A stretch of 6,520 nt of DNA from Chitinophaga pinensis. Lineage in GTDB: Bacteria > Bacteroidota > Bacteroidia > Chitinophagales > Chitinophagaceae. The stretch is from the NCBI GenBank assembly GCA_943331145.2, contig CALQKL020000127.1:1-6520 (forward strand), in the 5' to 3' direction. Position numbers and translations under genes: made by a program. How positions within the stretch are numbered: position 1 is the stretch's first letter; each line of letters starts with the position of its first letter. Below the pieces are notes generated by a model, which saw nothing but the letters and a program-made list of their open reading frames with translations, made no database searches and had not been told where the DNA came from. Shown piece by piece: positions 1 to 5,446 of the stretch.

Positions 1-713
1 ACTTGATAATCTCCTGCTGGAAATGTTTTTGTGTAACTGCCCGGAATGACTACACTTCTTTCTGGAACATAACCTTTCATTTCTAAGGGCTCTGCACCAC
101 TCACGTCTATTATTTTTGTGGATTGAGTAAGTACTACATTGGCACCCAATACCGCTTCTTTTCCAACATGAACGCCTTCAACCACGATGCAACGGCTACC
201 AATAAAACAGCCATCTTCAATGATTACAGGACTTGCTTGCAATGGCTCTAAAACGCCGCCAATACCAACGCCACCGCTCAAATGAACGTGCTTTCCAATT
301 TGCGCACAACTACCTACAGTTGCCCATGTGTCTACCATAGTTCCTTCATCCACATAAGCACCTATATTTACGTAAGATGGCATCAATACTACATTTCGAG
401 CAATAAATGCACCATAACGTGCAACAGCATGAGGAACAGCCCTTACACCCAATTCTTTATAATTGGATTTCAATTTCATCTTATCATAAAATTCAAATGG
501 AGGCAATACATAGGTTTCCATTTGCTGAATTGAAAAATACATTAATATCGCTTGCTTTACCCATTCGTTTACAACCCAACAGTTTTCAGTTGGTTCTGCA
601 ACGCGTAAGAAACCTTTATCTACTTTTTCTATAACGGCACGTACGCCATCAGAATATTTTAATTCCTTTAATAATTCCCTATCGTTCCAAGCTGCTGAAA
701 TAATGTCTTGCAT
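1..713 (-). CDS. dapD: 2,3,4,5-tetrahydropyridine-2,6-dicarboxylate N-succinyltransferase (DapD), 3' end cut off by window
   Basis: Translating the minus strand from the ATG at 713-711 gives 237 codons with no stop before the window edge. The protein starts MQDIISAAWNDRELL and matches DapD, the cytoplasmic enzyme that succinylates tetrahydrodipicolinate in the succinylase branch of diaminopimelate and lysine synthesis, which feeds peptidoglycan. Residues 1 to about 85 form the helical N-terminal domain. From about residue 90 the left-handed beta-helix of hexapeptide repeats begins: RAVPHAVARYGAFI, then VNIGAYVDEGTMVDTW (115-130), then HLSGGVGIGGVLEPLQA (144-160) and IEDGCFIGSR (165-174), all family hallmarks. 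The last visible residues, PGSYTKTFPAGDYQ, lie near the usual C-terminus. From memory of the family length (about 270 residues) some 35 residues are missing. The A-rich sequence before the start has no Shine-Dalgarno, as is normal in Bacteroidota. The gene diverges from the glycosyltransferase at 802. Confidence 0.95.
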   Translation of the reverse strand, partial: MQDIISAAWNDRELLKELKYSDGVRAVIEKVDKGFLRVAEPTENCWVVNEWVKQAILMYFSIQQMETYVLPPFEFYDKMKLKSNYKELGVRAVPHAVARYGAFIARNVVLMPSYVNIGAYVDEGTMVDTWATVGSCAQIGKHVHLSGGVGIGGVLEPLQASPVIIEDGCFIGSRCIVVEGVHVGKEAVLGANVVLTQSTKIIDVSGAEPLEMKGYVPERSVVIPGSYTKTFPAGDYQ

Positions 714-729
714 ATTTAATTATTTTTTG

Positions 730-759
730 CGAATATAAACAATTGACCTCATGATTCAA
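730..759 (-). promoter_or_regulatory. Candidate Bacteroidota-type promoter for dapD
   Basis: Read on the minus strand, TTG at 759-757 is followed after 19 bases by TATATTCG at 737-730. This is one mismatch from the TAnnTTTG -7 box that Bacteroidota primary sigma factors use, with a -33 TTG at normal spacing. Transcription would start only about 10 bases before the dapD ATG, giving a very short leader. The match is by eye; such AT-rich sequence produces chance hits. Confidence 0.35.
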
Positions 760-801
760 CTCTGTTTCAATACCATTATTTTTGTTGTATAAATTAAAAA
801 T

Positions 802-1950
802 ATGAATATTGGTTTCGATGCTAAACGGGCTTTTCACAACAATACCGGATTGGGTAATTATAGCCGCACCCTTATTCATTCTCTCCATGATCTCTATCCC
901 GAAAATGAGTATTTTTTATTCAATCCAAAAAAATCGAATCGATATCAAATCTTAGGACAACATCTCCATGAAATTTTACCAACTTTCTTTTTTGATAAAT
1001 TATTTTCATCCCTTTGGAGAAGCCATCGGGTTATCAACAATCTCAAAAAATTAAACATCGATATCTACCATGGATTGAGTCATGAAATTCCTTTTGGCAT
1101 TGAAAAAACAAACATAAAATCGGTTGTAACCATTCACGATTTAATCATTTTCAGACACCCCGAACATTATAAAAAAATTGATGTGCGCATTCATGAAAAA
1201 AAAATCAAGTATGCCTGTGAAAATGCAGACCACATCATTGCCATAAGCGAACAAACAAAAACAGACATCATCAATTTATTCAACATCGACGAAAAAAAAA
1301 TAAGTGTTTGTTATCAGAGTTGTGATAAAAAATTTGAACAAAAAATAAGTGAGCAAGAAATCAATTTGGTAAAACAAAAACTGGGTTTGCCAGAACAGTA
1401 TTTTTTGTATGTTGGCTCCATTACAGAAAGAAAAAATCTGTTGACCATTTGCAAAGCCATGCTAATAAATAAAGACGAATTAAATATTCCTTTGGTTGTC
1501 ATTGGAAACGGAAAAAAATATAAAGAAGATGTAAAATCATTTATTGAACAACATAGTCTTTCGGGATCTGTAATTTTTTTATCAGACAATGAAATTGTAA
1601 AATCGCTTCCAGAATATATTTCAGGAGATTGTTTTCCGGCTATTTATCAAGCAGCAACTGCATTGGTTTACCCATCATTATTTGAAGGATTTGGCATTCC
1701 AATTTTAGAGGCCTTATGGAGCGAAACACCCGTTATCACTTCAAACACATCTTGCTTGCCAGAAGCTGGTGGCGAAGGTGCTTATTATGTTGACCCATTA
1801 AAACCGGAAGATATTGCTGTGGGCATGAAAGAAATATTTAAAAACAAATCGCTTGCTGATGAAATGAGAAAAAAAGGAAAGTTACATGCAATGAATTTTT
1901 CACCCGAAAAATGTGCGGCTTCTGTAATGAAAATTTATAAAACTTTATGA
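802..1950 (+). CDS. Glycosyltransferase, family 4 (GT-B fold)
   Basis: This 382-residue protein has the two-domain layout of GT4 retaining glycosyltransferases, which move a sugar from a nucleotide-sugar donor to a lipid-linked or polysaccharide acceptor at the cytoplasmic face of the membrane. The N-terminal acceptor domain has the glycine loop TGLGNYSR (15-22) and VVTIHDL (108-114), and ends near HIIAISE (144-150). The C-terminal donor domain opens with YVGSITERKNL (203-213). It contains PSLFEGFGIPILEAL (291-305), the E-x7-E element with E295 and E303 that contacts the donor, then NTSCLPEAGG (315-324). The length is normal and there is no signal peptide or membrane segment. Donor and acceptor cannot be read from the sequence; similar proteins often act in O-antigen, capsule or exopolysaccharide synthesis, but no such cluster is visible here. 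The stop codon overlaps the next gene's start (ATGA). The upstream gap 714-801 shows no convincing promoter for it. Two runs of nine A lie inside the gene. Confidence 0.92.
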   Translation: MNIGFDAKRAFHNNTGLGNYSRTLIHSLHDLYPENEYFLFNPKKSNRYQILGQHLHEILPTFFFDKLFSSLWRSHRVINNLKKLNIDIYHGLSHEIPFGIEKTNIKSVVTIHDLIIFRHPEHYKKIDVRIHEKKIKYACENADHIIAISEQTKTDIINLFNIDEKKISVCYQSCDKKFEQKISEQEINLVKQKLGLPEQYFLYVGSITERKNLLTICKAMLINKDELNIPLVVIGNGKKYKEDVKSFIEQHSLSGSVIFLSDNEIVKSLPEYISGDCFPAIYQAATALVYPSLFEGFGIPILEALWSETPVITSNTSCLPEAGGEGAYYVDPLKPEDIAVGMKEIFKNKSLADEMRKKGKLHAMNFSPEKCAASVMKIYKTL

Positions 1951-2519
1951 TGCTATTTAAAAACGATTTGGAACAATGCTTAACCGTTTTAAAAAACGGA
2001 GGCATTATCCTTTATCCCACAGACACCGTTTGGGGTATCGGTTGCGACGCTACAAATGAAAATGCTGTTGCTAAAATTTACGCCTTAAAAAACAGAATAG
2101 AATCCAAAAGCATGATTATTTTGATGGCGGAAGAATCTCAAATTTTATACTATACATCACCTCAAACAAATCAGGTTTTTGATTATTTAAAGGGTATACA
2201 TAAACCTGTTACGGTTATTTATCCCAATGCAAAAAATCTTGCTAAAAACATCATCAACACAGATAGAACCGTAGGTATTCGAATTGCAAAAGATGATTTT
2301 TGTAAAGCATTGATTACTGCTTTGGGTAAGCCAATTGTATCAACTTCAGCAAATATTTCAGGTTATCCAACTCCTGGATTATTCTCTGATATTGATGTTC
2401 AAATAAAAAATGGTGTTGATTATGTTGTTAAATACAGGCAAGATGACGACCAACCTGCATCCCCTAGTACCATCATTAAAATAAAAGATGATGGAAATAT
2501 TGAAATAATAAGGCCTTAA
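1947..2519 (+). CDS. tsaC: L-threonylcarbamoyladenylate synthase, YrdC/TsaC family
   Basis: This 190-residue single-domain YrdC-family protein makes threonylcarbamoyl-AMP from threonine, bicarbonate and ATP, the first step of the t6A modification at position 37 of ANN-decoding tRNAs. Family signatures are YPTDTVWGIGCDA (23-35), the basic cluster KNRIESKSM (48-56) matching the usual K-x-R...K-x-M element, STSANISG (132-139) and SPSTIIK (172-178). The C-terminal Sua5 domain of the longer form is absent, so this is the short TsaC/YrdC type. The start is ATG at 1947, whose ATGA overlaps the stop of the glycosyltransferase; a second ATG follows at once at 1950 and could equally be used. The overlap suggests translational coupling to a functionally unrelated gene. 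A YciO-type paralogue cannot be fully excluded, but the intact motifs favour the synthase. Confidence 0.93.
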   Translation: MMLFKNDLEQCLTVLKNGGIILYPTDTVWGIGCDATNENAVAKIYALKNRIESKSMIILMAEESQILYYTSPQTNQVFDYLKGIHKPVTVIYPNAKNLAKNIINTDRTVGIRIAKDDFCKALITALGKPIVSTSANISGYPTPGLFSDIDVQIKNGVDYVVKYRQDDDQPASPSTIIKIKDDGNIEIIRP

Positions 2520-2564
2520 TAAAATCTTGATTTTTCTCATCCTAAAAACAATCACCATCCATCA

Positions 2565-2584
2565 CCCACGGTTGAAACCGTGGG
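2565..2584 (+). repeat. REP-like palindrome, copy 1
   Basis: A perfect inverted repeat: CCCACGGTT (2565-2573) and AACCGTGGG (2576-2584) separated by GA. It is followed by the tail CTGAAT. The arm sequence recurs in altered form at 2660-2680 and 2693-2716. I associate palindromes of this CCCACGGTTnAAACCGTGGG type with dispersed intergenic repeats in Bacteroidota and related phyla, some linked to REP-type Y1 transposases; no such transposase is in this window. There is no T-run on either side, so it does not look like an intrinsic terminator, though it may protect mRNA 3' ends downstream of the gene ending at 2519. Confidence 0.75.
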
Positions 2585-2659
2585 CTGAATTAAAATATGT
2601 GGACTATTTTATTTTCCCATTAATTCTTGCTTATTGAATATTCGAAAATTTATTTGTTA

Positions 2660-2680
2660 GCTAACCGTTTCAACGGTGGG
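2660..2680 (-). repeat. REP-like palindrome, copy 2 (inverted, one arm decayed)
   Basis: On the minus strand this reads CCCACCGTTGAAACGGTTAGC and aligns with copy 1 base for base through the arms and the tail GCT. The inner stem ACCGTT (2664-2669) and AACGGT (2672-2677) is intact, but the outer pairs are lost where copy 1 has GGG and this has GTTAG. Relative to copy 1 a G-C stem pair is replaced by C-G, so pairing is kept. The tail orientation puts it opposite to copy 1. Confidence 0.65.
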
Positions 2681-2688
2681 TACACGAT

Positions 2689-2716
2689 AAAAAACCCACA
2701 GTTTAAACCGTGGGTT
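2689..2716 (-). terminator. Intrinsic terminator built on REP-like copy 3
   Basis: On the minus strand, 46 bases past the stop of the barrel-protein gene, AACCCACGGTTT (2716-2705) pairs with AAACTGTGGGTT (2704-2693), and six T residues (2694-2689) follow the GGG directly. Hairpin plus U-tract is the classic Rho-independent form. The single imperfect position is a G-U wobble in the minus-strand RNA. Confidence 0.6.
2693..2716 (+). repeat. REP-like palindrome, copy 3
   Basis: AACCCACAGTTT (2693-2704) and AAACCGTGGGTT (2705-2716) form a near-perfect inverted repeat with the same core as copy 1. One position differs (A at 2700 opposite C at 2708). The tail GGGTTATAA to the right suggests plus orientation, which makes copies 2 and 3 a head-to-head pair with 12 bases between them, similar to the paired layout of REPIN-type repeats. 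It doubles as the terminator described on the other strand. Confidence 0.65.
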
Positions 2717-2761
2717 ATAATTAAAACAAATTTTTTTAAGCCTACATTCAAAAATGCCGAA

Positions 2762-3343
2762 TTAAATTATTTTCAATCCAATACCAATATGTATAGACTG
2801 ATTTTTCCATTGTTCTTTGTTAGGTAATTCGTTTATGTTGGTCAAACCTATTTGGTAACGTGCATACACCCGTATTTTGCTGTATTGCAATTGAATACCA
2901 GAAACAAAAGAAAAATCACCTGATTTAAACGCTTTTTCAGTATTTGCTTTTACCGATAAATTCGTGTTATTCAAAATGCCATAACGAGGACCCGCTTGTA
3001 ATTTAACTTTATCACTTAATTTGATGTTGAATAAAATTGGAATGTTAATGTACCCAAATTTTATTTTTTTAGGATCAATCGAAGTGTATAATGTATCAAA
3101 TGAATTTCCTATGTTCATAGTAGCTGCACTATAGTAAAGCTCTGGCTGTATGCTTATCACTTTGCTTAATTTAATTTCTGAATATGCTCCTAAGTGATAG
3201 CCATAAGCAAATTCTTCTTTAAATGATACGCCTGAAATCTGTTGAACATCAGCACCGCCTTTTATGCCCAATTCAAATCCTTGAGCAAATAACAAGTTTG
3301 AAAGCAAAACGAAAAAAGCAAAAAAAATAATTTTTTTAGACAT
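2762..3343 (-). CDS. Small outer-membrane beta-barrel protein (PorT-like / OMP_b-brl family)
   Basis: This 193-residue protein has a clear Sec signal peptide: MSKK, then the hydrophobic stretch IIFFAFFVLLSNLLFA, with likely cleavage before Q21. The mature part alternates polar and hydrophobic residues in amphipathic strands. It begins FELGIKGGADVQQ (23-35) and includes YGYHLGAYSEIKLS (47-60), ISIQPELYYS (63-72) and the strand pair GYINIPILFNIKL...KVKLQAGPRYGIL (97-123), which is typical of the PorT-like 8-stranded barrels abundant in Bacteroidota. It ends HIGIGLKII, an outer-membrane-type C-terminus. The length suits a monomeric 8-stranded barrel. The ligand or role is unknown; most family members are simply called porin-family or outer-membrane-beta-barrel proteins. 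The ATG at 3343 is supported by the signal peptide starting there. It is transcribed alone, divergently from the helicase gene, with a terminator just downstream. Confidence 0.88.
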   Translation of the reverse strand: MSKKIIFFAFFVLLSNLLFAQGFELGIKGGADVQQISGVSFKEEFAYGYHLGAYSEIKLSKVISIQPELYYSAATMNIGNSFDTLYTSIDPKKIKFGYINIPILFNIKLSDKVKLQAGPRYGILNNTNLSVKANTEKAFKSGDFSFVSGIQLQYSKIRVYARYQIGLTNINELPNKEQWKNQSIHIGIGLKII

Positions 3344-3375
3344 AAAATAAGTTTTAATTGTTTTAAAAAATGGTG

Positions 3376-3383
3376 CAAATTCG
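3376..3383 (-). promoter_or_regulatory. Possible -7 box for the beta-barrel gene
   Basis: The minus strand reads CGAATTTG, then CACC, about 33 bases before the ATG at 3343. The TTTG half of the TAnnTTTG box is intact but the leading TA is CG. A TTG lies about 24 bases upstream, slightly beyond normal spacing. It is the best candidate in this gap, but weak. Confidence 0.3.
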
Positions 3384-3480
3384 ATTTGAATGAATTAAGT
3401 AATTAGCCAAAATTAATGTATAAAAAATAAGAAAATCATGCTTTTTATCAGAAATACTATGATTTTCAAAAATAAAAATG

Positions 3481-3488
3481 TAAATTTG
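3481..3488 (+). promoter_or_regulatory. TAnnTTTG -7 box for the helicase transcript
   Basis: TAAATTTG is an exact match to the Bacteroidota -7 consensus TAnnTTTG and is followed by CGGCG. No good -33 TTG sits at the usual distance upstream; only T-rich sequence near 3463-3466 is present. If used, transcription would start near 3495 and leave about 190 untranslated bases before the helicase ATG at 3685. Confidence 0.5.
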
Positions 3489-3501
3489 CGGCGTAATTAA
3501 T

Positions 3502-3530
3502 AACTGAGAAATTACATGACGTGCTCAGTT
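3502..3530 (+). repeat. Leader hairpin 1
   Basis: AACTGAG (3502-3508) pairs exactly with CTCAGTT (3524-3530) around a 15-base loop. It lies about 7 bases after the predicted transcription start, so it would form the very 5' end of the mRNA, where a stem can protect against decay. An 8-codon reading frame (3516-3542) starts inside the loop. Confidence 0.5.
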
Positions 3531-3540
3531 GCTGTTGAAT

Positions 3541-3560
3541 AAAGGCTCAAAGCAGCCTTT
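3541..3560 (+). repeat. Leader hairpin 2
   Basis: AAAGGCT (3541-3547) pairs exactly with AGCCTTT (3554-3560) around a 6-base loop CAAAGC. The following bases (CAAAATTAAG) contain no T-run, so this is not a plain attenuator. Confidence 0.5.
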
Positions 3561-3599
3561 CAAAATTAAGTTAATCTTTCTCCCAACGGCCCGAAGCAT

Positions 3600-3637
3600 A
3601 ACATGTGACGATCAAAAATCTATTTTGACAACATGTT
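3600..3637 (+). repeat. Leader hairpin 3 (two-tier stem)
   Basis: The outer stem AACATGT (3600-3606) pairs with ACATGTT (3631-3637), and the inner stem TCAAAA (3612-3617) pairs with TTTTGA (3623-3628) around the loop ATCTA. The stems are joined by an asymmetric internal loop of 5 and 2 bases. With 13 pairs in all it is the most extensive structure in the leader, and it ends 47 bases before the helicase ATG. Confidence 0.5.
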
Positions 3638-3684
3638 TATTGCGTAACATCAATAACAGGGGTCCTTACATTAAAAATAAAAAA

Positions 3685-5436
3685 ATGACAACATTTGAAG
3701 CATTAGGCCTCAAAGCCGAAATTTTACAGTCCATAACTGATCTTGGATTCGTAAACCCAACCCCTATTCAAGAACAAGCAATTCCCGTTTTATTGTCGGG
3801 AACAACCGATTTTGTGGGATTAGCCCAAACCGGAACAGGAAAAACAGCCGCATTTGGTTTACCATTAATGCAATTGATTAATGCAGCCGACCGTTTTCCT
3901 CAAGCACTTATTGTATGCCCAACAAGAGAATTGTGTTTACAAATCACCAATGATTTATTGCTTTATAAAAAATATTTAAAGGGTGTTAACACGGAAGCCG
4001 TTTATGGTGGAGCTTCCATTACCATGCAAATTAGAAACTTAAGACAAGGTGTTCAAATTGTAGTGGCTACTCCAGGACGTTTGATTGATTTAATCGAGAG
4101 AAAAGCAATCGATTTACAAAAAGTAAAATATGTGGTATTGGATGAAGCAGATGAAATGCTAAACATGGGATTTAGAGAAGATATTGACTTCGTATTGAAA
4201 AACACTGTGAACAGAGAAAGCATCTGGTTGTTTAGTGCAACAATGCCACCTGAAGTACGTGCTATTTCAAAAAACTTCATGACTTCTCCTAAAGAAATCA
4301 CTGTTGGAAAAAAGAATAGCGGAAATGTAAATATCGACCATCAATATTACCTTACGCCTGCTAACCAACGTTATGAAGCATTAAAAAGATTGATTGATTT
4401 TAATCCAGGTATGTATGGTATTATTTTCACCAGAACAAAAGTGGATGCACAAGAAATATCAGAACGCTTGTCAAAAGCTGGCTACGAAATTGAAGCACTT
4501 CATGGCGATTTAACCCAACAACAAAGAGATAGAGTAATGGGACGTTTCCGTACCAAAGCTTTACAATTATTGATTGCTACAGACGTTGCTGCAAGAGGTA
4601 TCGATGTTGATGGCATTACACACGTAATCAATTACGAATTACCAGATGATATAGAGGTTTACACACACAGAAGCGGACGTACTGCTCGTGCAGGAAAAAG
4701 TGGAATCTGTTTGTCGATTTGCCATACACGCGAAACATTCAAAATTCGCCAATTGGAAAAAATGATTAATTCTCAATTCCATAAAACGGATATTCCAAGT
4801 GGTAAAGATGTGTGCAGAAAACAGTTCTTTCATTTTATGGACAAATTAATTCAAACAGATATTTCTCATGGTGATTACGAAACGTATTTACCAGATTTAA
4901 TGCAAAAATTTGAAAACGTAACTAAAGAAGAAGTTTTGCAAAGAGTTGCTGCACTTGAGTTTGACCATTTCTTAAAGTACTATGAAAATGCTGAAGATTT
5001 AAATGTAAAACTTGACAGTAGAGGCAGACGTGATGACAATAGCAGATCAGGTGCTCAATCAGATAATGGCAGCAGAAGTGAAAGAACGTTTAATAGAAGA
5101 GACAACGGATATACCAGATTATTTATCAACCTTGGCACAAAAGATGGTTTTTACAAAGCAAGTTTCCTTCAATTTATTTTAGATGAAAGCAATCTAAAAA
5201 AAGAAACGCTTGGTAAAATTGATATGCGTGAAATGAACAGCTGGATTGAAATTGACAAAGCTGAAGCTGGACGAATGATTAAAGCTATTGATGGCAAAAA
5301 ACACAACAATAGAATCATCAGAATGAACGAAGCAGATGGTGGTTTTAAAAGACCATCAGATGAAGGCAGACGTTCTTCTGGAGATGAAGGCGGTAGAAAA
5401 AGAACTTACGGACCGCCAAGAGAGCGTAGATATTAA
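3685..5436 (+). CDS. DEAD-box ATP-dependent RNA helicase with C-terminal DbpA-type RNA-binding domain (DeaD/CsdA-like)
   Basis: From the ATG at 3685 the protein is 583 residues with every DEAD-box motif: F4 and GFVNPTPIQ (21-29, Q motif), AQTGTGKT (47-54, Walker A), PTREL (79-83), TPGR (129-132), DEAD (153-156), SAT (184-186), IIFTRT (246-251), ATDVAARGID (298-307) and HRSGRTARAG (328-337). Residues about 446-474 are a disordered Arg/Ser/Asp-rich linker. Residues about 476-548, from YTRLFINLGTKDGFY to NRIIRMNEA, match the DbpA RNA-binding domain, followed by a basic Arg/Gly tail to the end. Enzymes of this build unwind short RNA duplexes using ATP, and act in ribosome assembly and mRNA handling, often induced by cold. 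DeaD/CsdA-like is the best label; DbpA itself is shorter. I chose the ATG at 3685 over the in-frame TTG at 3529 because homologous sequence starts there. The long leader suggests post-transcriptional control. The stop is 10 bases from the convergent phosphoesterase. Confidence 0.94.
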   Translation: MTTFEALGLKAEILQSITDLGFVNPTPIQEQAIPVLLSGTTDFVGLAQTGTGKTAAFGLPLMQLINAADRFPQALIVCPTRELCLQITNDLLLYKKYLKGVNTEAVYGGASITMQIRNLRQGVQIVVATPGRLIDLIERKAIDLQKVKYVVLDEADEMLNMGFREDIDFVLKNTVNRESIWLFSATMPPEVRAISKNFMTSPKEITVGKKNSGNVNIDHQYYLTPANQRYEALKRLIDFNPGMYGIIFTRTKVDAQEISERLSKAGYEIEALHGDLTQQQRDRVMGRFRTKALQLLIATDVAARGIDVDGITHVINYELPDDIEVYTHRSGRTARAGKSGICLSICHTRETFKIRQLEKMINSQFHKTDIPSGKDVCRKQFFHFMDKLIQTDISHGDYETYLPDLMQKFENVTKEEVLQRVAALEFDHFLKYYENAEDLNVKLDSRGRRDDNSRSGAQSDNGSRSERTFNRRDNGYTRLFINLGTKDGFYKASFLQFILDESNLKKETLGKIDMREMNSWIEIDKAEAGRMIKAIDGKKHNNRIIRMNEADGGFKRPSDEGRRSSGDEGGRKRTYGPPRERRY

Positions 5437-5446
5437 TTAGACATAT

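Larger units (their letters stand above)
3489..3684 (+). promoter_or_regulatory. Long structured 5' leader of the DEAD-box helicase gene
   Basis: From the -7 box to the helicase ATG there are about 196 bases with no recognisable gene but three hairpins (3502-3530, 3541-3560, 3600-3637). The last stretch before the ATG is unstructured and A-rich, as expected for Bacteroidota initiation. The reading frame of the helicase happens to be open back to a TTG at 3529, but those 52 residues show no helicase-like sequence and the Q-motif region starts right after the ATG at 3685. Long structured leaders are known on cold-shock mRNAs, including the E. coli csdA/deaD message; whether this one responds to temperature is inference. 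It matches no riboswitch class that I recognise. Confidence 0.55.

Noticed and set aside
282..634. Two plus-strand frames of 75-83 codons
   Set aside because: Antisense shadows of dapD, whose own minus-strand frame carries clear family motifs.
679..888. 69-codon minus-strand frame between dapD and the glycosyltransferase
   Set aside because: It overlaps the starts of both well-supported genes in other frames and has no domain-like sequence.
1314..1589. 91-codon minus-strand frame
   Set aside because: Antisense shadow of the glycosyltransferase gene.
2565..2716. Three related palindromes as a small CRISPR array
   Set aside because: Repeats are in mixed orientation, differ in sequence and are unevenly spaced (about 75 and 12 bases); no cas gene nearby.
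2627..2827. 66-codon plus-strand reading frame in and beyond the intergenic gap
   Set aside because: It runs through REP-like copies 2 and 3 and into the antisense of the barrel gene; no recognisable protein sequence.
3489..3684. A known riboswitch in the helicase leader
   Set aside because: I could not match it to any conserved riboswitch core that I know, and the downstream gene is not a metabolic or transport gene.
4053..4833. Minus-strand frames of 64 and 82 codons
   Set aside because: Antisense shadows of the helicase core motifs.
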